43,517 nucleotides of DNA from Candidatus Melainabacteria bacterium SSGW_16 (GCA_004769085.1 DUDS01000039.1:1-43517), one strand, 5' to 3'; shown: positions 1 through 8,638, counted from the first letter of the stretch. The notes: a model not told the origin generated them from the letters alone. Made by a program: numbers and translations.

Positions 1-31
1 TTTCTGTATTCATTAGATTTATTATTGTACA

Positions 32-1327
32 TTATTCCAACACCCTTATTACATTCTCAATCTGTTTTACACTGCCTGTCTTTTTAATTTCATTTATTGC
101 ATTTTGTACCTTTTCTTCTTTTACGGAATGGGTGAGAAGAGTTATAGATGCAGTTTTATCAGTGCTTATGCCCCTTTGTGTAAGAGCATTTATGCTTACT
201 TCATTTTTTCCAAATATTGTGCCAAGTTGTCCTACGACACCAGGCTTATCTTCTGTTTTTATCCTAAGAAAGTAACAATTAATGCTTTCAGATATAGGCT
301 TGATCTTTGCGTAGTCTGTATGCTGGCAGATAAATTGTGGATGAGGTTTTCCTGAATGAGAAATCTGTGCCACGAGAAGATTTATATCCCCGGCTACTGA
401 ACTTGCAGTAGGAAGTTCTCCTGCACCAAGTCCGATTAACGTGAGCTCTCCTACCAGGTCTCCTCTGACAAGAACCCCGTTATTTCCGCCAAATACAGAT
501 GCAAGCGGATTTGTTTTTTTTATAAATGCTGGATGGACTCTGATGTCTATTCTGTTATCATTATCTTTTGCTGCTAGTCCGATTAGCTTTAGTCTGTAAC
601 CAAGCTCTTCTGCAAGCTGAATATCAACAGGTGTTATTTTTTCAATCCCTTCTGTATAAACCTCATTGATCTTAATTCTCTGGTTAAAAGCAATGCTTGC
701 AAGAATTGCGATTTTATAAGCCGCATCCTTTCCTGAAATGTCGTTTGTAGGATCAGATTCTGCATATCCAAGAGCCTGAGCATTTTTCAGGCATTTTTCA
801 AAACTCTCATTTTTATTTAACATCTCAGTAAGGATGTAATTTGTTGTTCCGTTTAAAATACCCATTATTTTTGTAAATGTGTTTGCGCTTAATGTTTGTT
901 TAAGTGTATTTATTATAGGAATACCCCCGCAGACACTTGCTTCAAACTGAATCTGGACATTTTGTTCTCTGGCTAAATCAAAAAGCTCAGCTCCATAGGT
1001 TGCAATAAGGTCTTTGTTAGCAGTTACTATATGTTTTTTATTTTTTATTGCTTTTGTAACCAGTTCTCTGGCTGGTTCTATCCCGCCAAGCACTTCAACA
1101 ACTATATCTATTTCAGGATCATTGACTATATCATCTAGATTTGTTGTAAGGGTTGAACCATTTATTTCTTTTGGAAGATTTCTTTTTTTATTTAAATCTC
1201 TTACGCCGACTTTTTTTACTTCTATAATGTCATGCTTTGAAAGTGCCTTCAGAACACCGGTACCAACAATACCAGCACCAAGCAATCCGACTTTTATCTT
1301 TTTTTTATTATTGTCCACAGATAGCAT
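32..1327 (-). CDS. hom: Homoserine dehydrogenase
   Basis: Reduces aspartate semialdehyde to homoserine with NAD(P)H in the branch leading to threonine and methionine; cytoplasmic. The 431-aa product starts with a Rossmann nucleotide-binding motif (GLLGAGIVGTGV, about residues 14-25), then the catalytic domain with GILNGTTNYILTEM and AESDPTNDISGKDAAYK. A C-terminal ACT domain (from about residue 355, EDKPGVVGQLGTIFG) suggests feedback control by an amino acid, usually threonine in this family. It is the stand-alone form without a fused aspartate kinase, and the length is normal. No Shine-Dalgarno sequence precedes the ATG; a TATAAG box lies 5 nt upstream, so the message may be leaderless. It is transcribed away from the unknown gene at 1403. 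Confidence 0.97.
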   Translation of the reverse strand: MLSVDNNKKKIKVGLLGAGIVGTGVLKALSKHDIIEVKKVGVRDLNKKRNLPKEINGSTLTTNLDDIVNDPEIDIVVEVLGGIEPARELVTKAIKNKKHIVTANKDLIATYGAELFDLAREQNVQIQFEASVCGGIPIINTLKQTLSANTFTKIMGILNGTTNYILTEMLNKNESFEKCLKNAQALGYAESDPTNDISGKDAAYKIAILASIAFNQRIKINEVYTEGIEKITPVDIQLAEELGYRLKLIGLAAKDNDNRIDIRVHPAFIKKTNPLASVFGGNNGVLVRGDLVGELTLIGLGAGELPTASSVAGDINLLVAQISHSGKPHPQFICQHTDYAKIKPISESINCYFLRIKTEDKPGVVGQLGTIFGKNEVSINALTQRGISTDKTASITLLTHSVKEEKVQNAINEIKKTGSVKQIENVIRVLE

Positions 1328-1332
1328 AATAG

Positions 1333-1338
1333 CTTATA
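1333..1338 (-). promoter_or_regulatory. Candidate -10 box of hom, leaderless arrangement
   Basis: TATAAG on the minus strand ends 5 nt before the hom ATG, with no ribosome binding site between. Transcription starting 6-7 nt downstream of the box would begin at or next to the start codon. No good -35 box is visible. Inference from spacing only. Confidence 0.4.
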
Positions 1339-1388
1339 TCTATTAAAAAGATCTAATCATGTAATATATTATTTCTTTCCAATGTCAG

Positions 1389-1394
1389 TATAAA
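1389..1394 (+). promoter_or_regulatory. Candidate -10 box of the 1403 gene
   Basis: TATAAA (or the overlapping TAAAAT at 1391-1396) lies 8 (or 6) nt before the ATG at 1403, with no Shine-Dalgarno sequence. This matches the leaderless pattern seen at several other genes here. Confidence 0.35.
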
Positions 1395-1402
1395 ATGTTT
1401 TT

Positions 1403-2014
1403 ATGCGTGTAAGACTGGAAAGACAATTAGAAGATTTTGTTGCAAGGAGCTATAGTAGCTTTTGCTCCAGGCCTCCTGAAATGATTACTGAAACAGGATC
1501 ACTTCAGCAGATAGATATCCCTTCAGAGGAAGGAAGAGTTTTACTTAATTTTGGAGTTTACGGAGGTTATCTATCCTCTTATGCTGCACTACTTAGAAAG
1601 TCAGACAGACCATTTAAAGCTGGACAAATACCCAGCACATACGGACTTGTTGTAAAAGCAAACCCTCTTTTCCAGGTTGACCATGAGGAAACTGCACCTG
1701 AAAGAATTGAGTTAAGAAGACAGCTTCTTTCTGATATGTGGGATGCATTAGGTTCAAGTATTGTAGGATTGTCTTCTGATTACAGGCAGGTACAAGGATT
1801 AATGGTTAATGCCAGCCCAATGAGAGTACTTACTCACCCGAATGATTTACCAGACAATCCAAAACTTTTAAAAAGAATAGACGACATTCTTGAACTGATT
1901 GCTCAACTGTCTGATAGCCCAACACCAGAACTTATTGAGAGGTTTGAAAATCATGTACTATTTATCGAGGGCAGAAGAGCAAAGATATATGACGTTAGTT
2001 CTGAAGCCGCTTAA
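1403..2014 (+). CDS. Hypothetical protein, 203 aa
   Basis: I do not recognise a family. The product is soluble, without a signal peptide or membrane segment. It opens with a charged segment (MRVRLERQLEDFVARSY), has a Gly/Tyr-rich middle (LLNFGVYGGYLSSYAALLRK) and ends in helical, acidic sequence. Coding is supported by an uninterrupted frame, codon use like its neighbours and tight packing: the next gene on the same strand starts 28 nt after its stop. The two genes may be functionally linked, but this is inferred from position only. The start is taken as the first ATG, just after a TATAAA box. Confidence 0.75.
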   Translation: MRVRLERQLEDFVARSYSSFCSRPPEMITETGSLQQIDIPSEEGRVLLNFGVYGGYLSSYAALLRKSDRPFKAGQIPSTYGLVVKANPLFQVDHEETAPERIELRRQLLSDMWDALGSSIVGLSSDYRQVQGLMVNASPMRVLTHPNDLPDNPKLLKRIDDILELIAQLSDSPTPELIERFENHVLFIEGRRAKIYDVSSEAA

Positions 2015-2042
2015 AACAAAATGTTATAATAAATCCTAGTTT

Positions 2043-2468
2043 ATGAAAATTGATACCAATCCATACAGGGCATTCGCCAGAACTGTTTACAGGAATCTGA
2101 CTGAACTTCATTATGAAACAGTCAGGGATGGACAGATGGTTGGAAGAGCAAAACTTGAAGCAGAGTATGACGGAACCCGCGTGCCGAAGGAAGTCTCAGT
2201 CTCCATTCGGGGGAATCAGGCAGTTATTGAAACAAGATCTCTCAGTGAAACAGATACCACTCCAAATTACAATTTTCCTATTGTTGAATCACTTCCTAAG
2301 GACGTTGTTGTTGATGCACACATTGCTGCTGCTGAACAAAATGGAGGCGTGCTTGCTAGTGATGTGACTCACCCTGATGAATTAAGAGATGAAGAGATGG
2401 TAGAACAGGTTTATCTTGCACTTCAGTTTGTTTTAGGGATGCCTGATGGAGAAGCAGTTATCCTCTAA
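2043..2468 (+). CDS. Hypothetical protein, 141 aa
   Basis: No family recognised. Small, acidic, soluble protein with predicted beta-strands in the first half (AKLEAEYDGTRVPKEVSVSIRGNQAVIETRSL) and helices in the second (DEEMVEQVYLALQFVLG). It follows the 203-aa gene on the same strand with a 28-nt gap. A TATAAT box lies at 2025-2030, 12 nt before the ATG, so it may also have its own promoter and a very short leader. It is convergent with ruvB, with only 4 nt between the two stop codons. Confidence 0.72.
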   Translation: MKIDTNPYRAFARTVYRNLTELHYETVRDGQMVGRAKLEAEYDGTRVPKEVSVSIRGNQAVIETRSLSETDTTPNYNFPIVESLPKDVVVDAHIAAAEQNGGVLASDVTHPDELRDEEMVEQVYLALQFVLGMPDGEAVIL

Positions 2469-2472
2469 AAAG

Positions 2473-3582
2473 TTAAATATTTATTTTCATTTGATCAGAG
2501 TCACTTCTTTTTCTTTCAAACCCCATATATTTGTAACAGGCTTCAGTAGCAACTCTTCCGCGGGTTGTTCTAGCCAGAAAACCAACCTGTAAAAGATAAG
2601 GCTCATAACAATCTTCTATTGTCTGTCTTTCTTCCCCCAACGTTGCAGCCAGCGCCTCGATTCCTACAGGTCCCCCGTCATAGCTTTCAATTATTGTTCT
2701 GAGCAGTTGTTTGTCGCTTTCTTCCAGCCCGTTTGGATCAACTTTAAAAAGCTCAAGAGCTGCAATTGTGTCTTCTTTTTTTGTAAGAGATATATTTTCA
2801 TGTTGTGAGTAATCCCTGACAAGTCTGCTTAATCTGTTTGCAATTCTTGGGGTGCCACGGGATCTCTTTGCGATTTCCAGAGCAGCATCCTCTGTAATTT
2901 CATATTTTAAAATTCTGCTTGAGTTTTTAATAATTTGAACAAGCTCATTGTCAGAATAAAACTCCATTTTATATACGTGGACAAATCTGTCGCGGAGGGG
3001 ACTTGATAATGTACCCAGCCTGGTTGTTGCCCCGACAAGAACAAATCTGTTAACAGGAAGCCTAGTGACTCTTGCAGTGAGCGATTTCCCTACCGTCAGA
3101 TCAAGAACATAATCTTCCATGGCTGAATATAGAAGCTCTTCAGTAATTTTGTTTAGCCTGTGGATCTCATCAATGAATAAAACATCACCCGGATTTAGAG
3201 AAAGTAAAACTCCAATGATATCTTTTGGTTGTGCAAGTGCAGGAGCACTGAAAATTTTTGCTTCAGTCCCAAGCTCGCGGGAAAGAATAACCGCAGCGGT
3301 TGTTTTCCCGAGGCCAGGAGAACCATAAAGTAAAAAGTGTCCAATGCTTGTAATGTCTTCTCTTTTTTTTGCAGCGCCAATACAAACTCGTAATAACTCT
3401 TTTAGTCTGGCTTGCCCTATATACTCATTAAGATTCTGCGGTCTTAAACTTGGCTCAAACTGCTTATCAAGCAGGGTTGTTTCTGGTTTTAATGTTTCTG
3501 ATTTTTCTGTTTTTTCTTTAGGTTTTCTTATACTTTTATCTGACTTTGAATCTGAATTCTCTGATGTTGAAATAATGACCAT
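2473..3582 (-). CDS. ruvB: Holliday junction branch migration helicase RuvB
   Basis: AAA+ motor that, with RuvA, drives branch migration of Holliday junctions during recombinational repair. Seen in the 369-aa product: Walker A GSPGLGKTT (about 87-95), Walker B FIDE followed by HR (about 136-142), sensor 1 GATTR (about 184-188), an arginine-finger region SPLRDRF, and the C-terminal winged-helix domain with DGGPVGIEALAATLGEERQTIEDCYEPYL and the RGRVAT segment. An N-terminal Lys/Ser/Glu-rich extension of about 40 residues precedes the conserved LRPQNLNEYIGQ start and makes the protein slightly longer than typical. ruvA and ruvC are not in the window. No clear Shine-Dalgarno sequence precedes the ATG. 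Confidence 0.97.
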   Translation of the reverse strand: MVIISTSENSDSKSDKSIRKPKEKTEKSETLKPETTLLDKQFEPSLRPQNLNEYIGQARLKELLRVCIGAAKKREDITSIGHFLLYGSPGLGKTTAAVILSRELGTEAKIFSAPALAQPKDIIGVLLSLNPGDVLFIDEIHRLNKITEELLYSAMEDYVLDLTVGKSLTARVTRLPVNRFVLVGATTRLGTLSSPLRDRFVHVYKMEFYSDNELVQIIKNSSRILKYEITEDAALEIAKRSRGTPRIANRLSRLVRDYSQHENISLTKKEDTIAALELFKVDPNGLEESDKQLLRTIIESYDGGPVGIEALAATLGEERQTIEDCYEPYLLQVGFLARTTRGRVATEACYKYMGFERKRSDSDQMKINI

Positions 3583-3698
3583 AAATTTATGTTATCACAA
3601 ATTAAAAATTTGATGGGAGTGTTAAAGTATTAGTCGGTATTATTCCAGTATTCAGAGTGAATTACCCGGAAGCTGGCGTAAATATTAAAGGAGAAGGC

Positions 3699-3718
3699 GA
3701 TCTAAATTATTGTTCAAG
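3699..3718 (+). promoter_or_regulatory. Conserved 20-nt leader motif upstream of HU
   Basis: GATCTAAATTATTGTTCAAG matches 35709-35728, upstream of another gene, at 17 of 20 positions; all three differences are transitions. A possible -10 box (TATTAA, 3683-3688) ends 10 nt before it, so the motif would sit at the very 5' end of the HU mRNA. Function unknown; see findings. Confidence 0.5.
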
Positions 3719-3721
3719 CAA

Positions 3722-3743
3722 GGATTTGTCAACCGACAAATCC
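3722..3743 (+). promoter_or_regulatory. Hairpin 1 in the HU leader
   Basis: GGATTTGT and ACAAATCC form a perfect 8-bp stem around the 6-nt loop CAACCG. It is followed at once by a small CCGA/TCGG stem (3742-3752). Both lie in the untranslated leader between the conserved 20-nt motif and the HU start codon. Confidence 0.55.
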
Positions 3744-3773
3744 GAGCGTCGGTAAAGGATCTGCCGCAAAGTA

Positions 3774-3804
3774 GCAACATAATATGCCTCAGCATTTATG
3801 TTGC
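3774..3804 (+). promoter_or_regulatory. Hairpin 2 in the HU leader
   Basis: GCAACATAA (3774-3782) pairs with TTATGTTGC (3796-3804) and, after a single bulged T, ATGC pairs with GCAT around the loop CTCA. The 13-bp stem ends 28 nt before the HU ATG. It has no U-run, so it is not an ordinary terminator; a role in translation, RNA stability or autoregulation is possible. Confidence 0.6.
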
Positions 3805-3832
3805 GTTATGTATAAAAAAGAGAGGCAATCAA

Positions 3833-4111
3833 ATGAATAAAGCAGAATTAGTAGAATTAGTAGCAAACAAAGTCGGAGCAAGCAAAAGACAAACAGAAAA
3901 CTGTCTTGATTTACTTGTTAATGCAATCACAAAATCAGTAGCAAGAGGAGAAAAAGTTACTCTTGTAGGTTTTGGTACATTCCAAAGAAGAGATCGCAGA
4001 GCAAGAAAAGGCCGTGATCCAAGAACTGGTGCTGAAATCAACATTCCAGCAAAGAAAGTACCTGCTTTTAGTGCAGGAAAACAGTTCAAGAACGCAGTAA
4101 ACAAAAGATAA
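3833..4111 (+). CDS. hup: HU-family histone-like DNA-binding protein
   Basis: Small dimeric nucleoid protein that binds and bends DNA. The 92-aa product has the full family pattern: MNKAELVELVANKVGASKRQ helices, the VTLVGFGTF beta-strand core, the DNA-grasping arm with RKGRDPRTGAEINIPAKKVPAFSAGKQFK and a basic end. I start at the ATG at 3833 because it gives the exact HU N-terminus and has GAGAGG about 8 nt upstream. The open frame extends 41 codons further upstream, but that part covers two strong hairpins and has no homology-like sequence. The long structured leader suggests post-transcriptional control. The Gfo/Idh/MocA gene follows closely on the same strand. Confidence 0.96.
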   Translation: MNKAELVELVANKVGASKRQTENCLDLLVNAITKSVARGEKVTLVGFGTFQRRDRRARKGRDPRTGAEINIPAKKVPAFSAGKQFKNAVNKR

Positions 4112-4130
4112 ATAAAACTGTTTGAATTAT

Positions 4131-5102
4131 ATGCCGGTAAATATAGCGCTAGTGGGTTGTGGAAGCTGGGGGAAGAACCTTGCCAGGAATTTGTATGATA
4201 TAGGTGTTTTAACCACTGTCTGTGATGCTGATCCAAAAATCCTGGACTGGGCAAAAAAAACATACAACGTAAAAATTACAACTAGTTTTGCTGACATTAT
4301 TTCAGATGTAAAGATTAAAGGTGTTGTAATTGCTACCCCAACACATACTCACTATGCATTGGCAAGACTTGCCCTTCTTGCAGGGAAAAATGTTTATGTT
4401 GAAAAACCACTTGCACGGGGATATCTGCAGGCTCAGGAGTTAAATCACATGGCAGGTGTTAAGGGGCTTGTTTTAATGGTGGGGCATTTACTTGTTTATC
4501 ATCCTGCTGTTAATTGTCTAAGAGAACTTATATTTAAGGGCGAACTTGGCGAGATCAGATTTTTAAACAGTGACAGAAGAAATTTTAACCAGCAGGCAAG
4601 ACGGGACAATAATGTCATATGGGATCTTGCGCCACACGATATTTCAATGATGAGCTATATTCTTGGGCTTGAACCATCAGGAGTTGTAAATGCATGCGGC
4701 TGGTCTACAAACAGCGATGGTGTAATAGATGTTGCACATCTTGATTTATCATTCCCCGGAGATATACCAGCTCATATTCATAACAGCTGGATTGATCCCC
4801 AGAAACAGGTTTTACTTACAGTGAACGGTAGCAAGAAAACAGCAGTTTTAAATGACTCCAGAACAAAGAACAAACTGGAGTTATATTCAGTTGAAACAGA
4901 TGGTTCTGTAAAAGTTGAATCAGGGAGCTATAGCGAGGATGAACCGTTAAAACTTGAGTGTGAACATTTTGTTCATTGTATTGAAACAAATGAAGCCCCG
5001 AGATCAGATGGGACAAGCGGTTACCAAGTAGTAAAAATCTTAGAAGAAGCAGAACAAAAAATGCACGTGGAAAGTAAAGCATTATTGGCTAGATTTATAT
5101 AG
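4131..5102 (+). CDS. Gfo/Idh/MocA-family NAD(P)-dependent oxidoreductase
   Basis: Oxidises or reduces a sugar or sugar-nucleotide hydroxyl using NAD(P). Seen: an N-terminal Rossmann motif (VNIALVGCGSWGKNLARNL), then ATPTHTHYALARLALLAGKNVYVEKPLA, which contains the family EKP motif whose Lys takes part in catalysis, and a C-terminal alpha/beta domain including VIWDLAPHDISMMSYILG. The sequence resembles sugar-nucleotide dehydrogenases acting in surface-glycan synthesis, but the substrate cannot be read. The ATG at 4131 gives a 323-aa product; an in-frame TTG at 4122 is possible, and neither has a strong ribosome binding site. It is probably co-transcribed with HU, whose stop lies 19 nt upstream, and is convergent with the next gene with 1 nt between stops. 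Confidence 0.9.
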   Translation: MPVNIALVGCGSWGKNLARNLYDIGVLTTVCDADPKILDWAKKTYNVKITTSFADIISDVKIKGVVIATPTHTHYALARLALLAGKNVYVEKPLARGYLQAQELNHMAGVKGLVLMVGHLLVYHPAVNCLRELIFKGELGEIRFLNSDRRNFNQQARRDNNVIWDLAPHDISMMSYILGLEPSGVVNACGWSTNSDGVIDVAHLDLSFPGDIPAHIHNSWIDPQKQVLLTVNGSKKTAVLNDSRTKNKLELYSVETDGSVKVESGSYSEDEPLKLECEHFVHCIETNEAPRSDGTSGYQVVKILEEAEQKMHVESKALLARFI

Positions 5103-5103
5103 C

Positions 5104-5385
5104 TTACGCATTCAAAAAACTTTTTTCTTCAATAACACTAATCAGTTCTACAGCTTTATCTTCTCCATAGGTGTTTCTAAATTTATGATTTGATTCAATT
5201 AAATGTAGCCACTCACTGTTGCTTTTACTTTTTATTTCTTCGATTTTATTTACTGCAACAGCATGAGGTGATTTTCTTATTGACCAGTAGGTTACAAAGT
5301 CATCTACAAGCTCCGGCTGTAATCTTGAAACCCAGTGGAGTTCATTTTTAATGTCTTTTACAAATTGTTGGTTTGGTTCGTACAT
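5104..5385 (-). CDS. Hypothetical protein, 93 aa
   Basis: Not recognised. A small, mostly helical, charged cytoplasmic protein with no signal peptide or cysteine motif. It has aromatic residues in an HWVSRLQPELVDDFVTYW segment that could be a helix-helix interface. It stands alone behind a 245-nt intergenic region that should hold its promoter. Confidence 0.6.
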   Translation of the reverse strand: MYEPNQQFVKDIKNELHWVSRLQPELVDDFVTYWSIRKSPHAVAVNKIEEIKSKSNSEWLHLIESNHKFRNTYGEDKAVELISVIEEKSFLNA

Positions 5386-5535
5386 GATTTCTAACTTATT
5401 ATTCCCCTCATTTCATAAAGATTTCAGTTACAAACGTCACACTTTATATAACAGGGCATATCGGCTTTATTTGCCGGATCTGTGAGGATCTATTGGGAAA
5501 TAAGTACCAATGTCGGGGTGTTATTTTTGTCACAA

Positions 5536-5577
5536 TCATCTGTTTAGAGGATGAGGGATTTGGGTACCCACAGATGA
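5536..5577. repeat. Inverted repeat in the 5386-5630 gap
   Basis: TCATCTGT (5536-5543) and ACAGATGA (5570-5577) are perfect 8-bp arms around a 26-nt loop that itself holds the palindrome TGGGTACCCA. There is no U-run on either strand. It lies between the end of the aconitase-side operon and the promoter region of the 93-aa gene, so it could be an operator or an mRNA 3' structure. Confidence 0.4.
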
Positions 5578-5630
5578 ACAGGTACATATGAACTATCTGG
5601 GAAATTACAATCTGGTTTTTTAAAATAAGC

Positions 5631-5954
5631 CTATGCAGATAATCTTAGCCTGTCTATGGTTGAATAAAATGTTTCTTTCCCTTCATCTGCTAATTTGGCA
5701 CTTCTTATATTAATAGTTGTTCGCGGTATATTTTCAAGCGGTGGAACATTCCCAGTATATATCTGAGATAAAACATCATACCTGTGACCACTTTCTTCTC
5801 GTCCTAAAACCAAGATTTCACTGTAATTAGTTTCTTCAGTACTATTATTTATCATTCTTCCACACTTAATTGGTCTGCCTTGCTGTAATTCCGGCTGTAT
5901 TAAAACCACCATATTACCAGTAGTTCCTGCTTGGCTTGTGCCTACAATTCTCAT
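5631..5954 (-). CDS. Hypothetical protein, 107 aa, downstream of aconitase
   Basis: Not recognised. The start is set at the ATG at 5954 (MRIVGTSQAGTTGNMV) because AGGAGG sits 7 nt before it; the open frame runs 15 codons further upstream into the aconitase 3' end, but those codons precede the ribosome binding site. The product looks beta-rich and soluble, with no cysteine cluster apart from one Cys. It starts 17 nt after the aconitase stop, so it is very likely in the same transcript. A functional link with the aconitase is possible but unproven. Confidence 0.75.
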   Translation of the reverse strand: MRIVGTSQAGTTGNMVVLIQPELQQGRPIKCGRMINNSTEETNYSEILVLGREESGHRYDVLSQIYTGNVPPLENIPRTTINIRSAKLADEGKETFYSTIDRLRLSA

Positions 5955-5971
5955 AAAATATCCTCCTATTA

Positions 5972-8638
5972 TTACAATCTGTTTTTTTCTGCAAACCATT
6001 TCATGAAATCTTGTACGTTTCCTTTGAACTGATTAATAAGAACTCTTTTAAACAAATTTGGTTCAGAACCAGCCCTGAAGACCTCAATTTTATAAGGAGT
6101 ATCTAAGACGTGTTGGCAGACTATAGAGAAAGTCAAGCCATCTTTCTTTTTTACTTTAACTTCAATGTCTCTTTTATCAGGATCTAATTTATCTAAACCA
6201 TACATTGAGAGTAGATCTTCTCTGTCTAGCTTCAGTCTGTCATTTGGGTCTTTAAAAGTTAAATATAAGAGTCCTTGTTCAATTGCATTTTCCCTATGAA
6301 TTGGTGCAAAACTTTCTGCTATTGCAACTTTTGCCCGTAAATGCCTTGGAATGAATGCTGCTGATTCACGAGAGCTTCCTGATCCAAACAGCTTTCCGCC
6401 TACCATTACAGAGCCGTTATGGTTTGATTTATATTCTTTTGCCAGATTGTAATAGAATTGCGGCTCTCTTTTTTCTTGAGAAGCTTTACTTTCAAAGAAT
6501 CCAAGCTCAAGCTCAAGAAGATTTCCCCGCTTTGGAATGTATTTTAACCCTGCAGCAGATAAATCATCTGTTGTAACATTGTCACCAAGAGCTATTAGTA
6601 CAGGAATATTCTCAAACTTGTCTTGTGGAATGTCGTACATATCATCAGGGAGTGGAGCGATAGTATTACCATCATATAAAACATTTATTTCTTTTGCTTT
6701 GTCAGGTGGTGCTGGCAAAATAAAAGCAGGTCTTTCATTGTCAGGGTTATTAAAATCGTTTGAAACAACTGGGGTTAAAGTTGCCTCGCTTGTTGGATTT
6801 GTAAGTAATATTTTTATTTCATTACCGGATTCATCTTTAGCACTAAATGATCTTGTGATTGGATCGTATGAATCTAACCTCCCGCATGCTGCTAAATAAA
6901 CAGTAACTGCCGGGCTTGCTAAATAAACCTGATCAATTTTTTCTTTTGTGCCTGCGCGTCCAAAAAAGTTTCTGTTAAATGATCTTACTGATGCAGTGTC
7001 AACTTCCGGGGTAAATCCCATTCCAATACATGGTCCGCAGGCACTATCAAGTAAAATAAGATGACCTTCATTTATAAGAGTTTGAATAGTTTTATTTGAT
7101 TGTACTGAAAGCCAACCATCACGCGAACCATAAGTAAGGCTTACAGGGACAGAATTGGTTCTGTCAATCTTAGATTTCAAGAGCTGAATGCTGGCTCCAA
7201 GAACAGCCTCGTTGTCATCTTTCCCTGAGTGTGTGCAGCTTCCAACGCTTCCGGATGAGACTTCTAAACTTAATTTTCTTTTGTCATATGTTTTTTTAAC
7301 ATCTATTTCTTGAACTGCAAAGTTTATAAGAGTTTGCTCAGGAGTAGCTCTTAAGACCTCTTTTGATTTTGCACTTACAATGTTTTGAACTTTTATTTTG
7401 TCCACTTTTCCATCAGTTAAAAAATCTTGGTGGTGGTCAAGAATTGCTTCATTTATAAACTTAATTACTTTTGGGATTTCATCTAGGTAAAAAACATTTT
7501 TTGGATTTCCTGGCATTGCTAAGGCAGGATGTAATTCCTGAGATAAATCATAAATGAGCAATTTGTCAAAATATTTCTCAGGATCTTTTAAAACTTCAGG
7601 ATCTGGGGTTAAATCTTTTAAATTAGCTCTTACCCATGCTGCAAGTTCTGGTCTGTTCCTGGATTCTAAATATTTTGCTACAAATTCATCTGGCGGGAAT
7701 AATCCTGTTCCTATACCACCATCAACAAGTGAGTTTGTAATAGAACTTCTGCCAACTACAGAAACAGTCTGAACCCCCTCACCAAAAAACTCTATATAGC
7801 TTCCATTCCCTTCATTTCCAAAAAGTCTTATTATATCTCTATTTAAAAGCTGAACGATTTGTTTTGGTTCAATACCATCTGGCAGGGCTCCTTTTAAATG
7901 AACCCCAATTATTGGGTTTCTATCAACAGGCATTGGAAGACCAGCAACTAACGATTTTGCAATTCCCCAACCGCCCTTACCAACGGCAAACATTCCCATG
8001 CCACCAGCAGTAGGCGTATGTGAATCAGAACCAAATAAAACACCACCCGGAAGGTCGAAGTACTCATCACTTACACGATGGCAAATGCCGTTTCCTGGTA
8101 ATGAAAAAATAATTCCTCTTTTACTTGCACTTGTACCTAAAAACTTTATACCTTCTTTATCCTGTACAATGGCTTGCTCCATGCCATAATCAACTTTTAT
8201 ATTATGGTCATAATACAGTGTGGTTAGAATAGTAGTTTGGTCTCTTCCAAGCAAATTAAATAAAAGTTCAGCTTGTAATAATAAAAGTTTTCCGGTAGCA
8301 TCCTGAATTAGTAAAAGATCAGGGGTTAGATAAATAATTGAACCTTTTTTTTCAGGGTCTCCGGCTTCCAGATGGCTGTACCAAATTTTTTGCGTAGCAG
8401 TTAATGGTGTTTTAATAGTGCTTGAATATTTTGACTGACTAAAAAGTGCAGGACGGGCATTTTTTACCCTTGAAACAAAATTTTTATCTTCGGGTGTATC
8501 TGGATATCCATCAAGTTGTTTCCGTGGATCATAAACAACTGGTTTTGGTGGTTTTGAAATAATAGGAAGCGAGAGAGATACCTTCACTTTTGATCCCTTT
8601 TGTTTTTCTCTAGTATTGCTTGTTTGATTATTGTACAT
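5972..8638 (-). CDS. Aconitase-family hydratase, divergent
   Basis: [4Fe-4S] hydratase of the aconitase superfamily, most likely citrate-isocitrate isomerisation. Seen in 888 aa: LYYDHN (about 142-146), SDSHTPTAGGMGMFAVG (about 204-220), the cluster-ligand Cys in GSCTHS (Cys468) and the pair CGPC (Cys534, Cys537), a linker, then the swivel domain with LGDNVTTDDLSAAG (about 684-697) and GSGSSRESAAFIPRHL (about 752-767). Several motifs differ from the usual enzyme: SCTHS where SCTNS is common, TTDD where TTDH is common, GIGTGLFPPDE for the usual GATTS-FPFDE segment. The size fits AcnA-type proteins rather than two-subunit isopropylmalate dehydratase. No clear Shine-Dalgarno precedes the ATG; a GTG 17 codons downstream has AAGGGA upstream and is an alternative start. 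No other TCA-cycle gene is in the window. Confidence 0.88.
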   Translation of the reverse strand: MYNNQTSNTREKQKGSKVKVSLSLPIISKPPKPVVYDPRKQLDGYPDTPEDKNFVSRVKNARPALFSQSKYSSTIKTPLTATQKIWYSHLEAGDPEKKGSIIYLTPDLLLIQDATGKLLLLQAELLFNLLGRDQTTILTTLYYDHNIKVDYGMEQAIVQDKEGIKFLGTSASKRGIIFSLPGNGICHRVSDEYFDLPGGVLFGSDSHTPTAGGMGMFAVGKGGWGIAKSLVAGLPMPVDRNPIIGVHLKGALPDGIEPKQIVQLLNRDIIRLFGNEGNGSYIEFFGEGVQTVSVVGRSSITNSLVDGGIGTGLFPPDEFVAKYLESRNRPELAAWVRANLKDLTPDPEVLKDPEKYFDKLLIYDLSQELHPALAMPGNPKNVFYLDEIPKVIKFINEAILDHHQDFLTDGKVDKIKVQNIVSAKSKEVLRATPEQTLINFAVQEIDVKKTYDKRKLSLEVSSGSVGSCTHSGKDDNEAVLGASIQLLKSKIDRTNSVPVSLTYGSRDGWLSVQSNKTIQTLINEGHLILLDSACGPCIGMGFTPEVDTASVRSFNRNFFGRAGTKEKIDQVYLASPAVTVYLAACGRLDSYDPITRSFSAKDESGNEIKILLTNPTSEATLTPVVSNDFNNPDNERPAFILPAPPDKAKEINVLYDGNTIAPLPDDMYDIPQDKFENIPVLIALGDNVTTDDLSAAGLKYIPKRGNLLELELGFFESKASQEKREPQFYYNLAKEYKSNHNGSVMVGGKLFGSGSSRESAAFIPRHLRAKVAIAESFAPIHRENAIEQGLLYLTFKDPNDRLKLDREDLLSMYGLDKLDPDKRDIEVKVKKKDGLTFSIVCQHVLDTPYKIEVFRAGSEPNLFKRVLINQFKGNVQDFMKWFAEKNRL

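Noticed and set aside
3710..3832. 41-codon N-terminal extension of HU
   Set aside because: It covers two strong hairpins, has no HU-like sequence, and the ATG at 3833 has a proper ribosome binding site.
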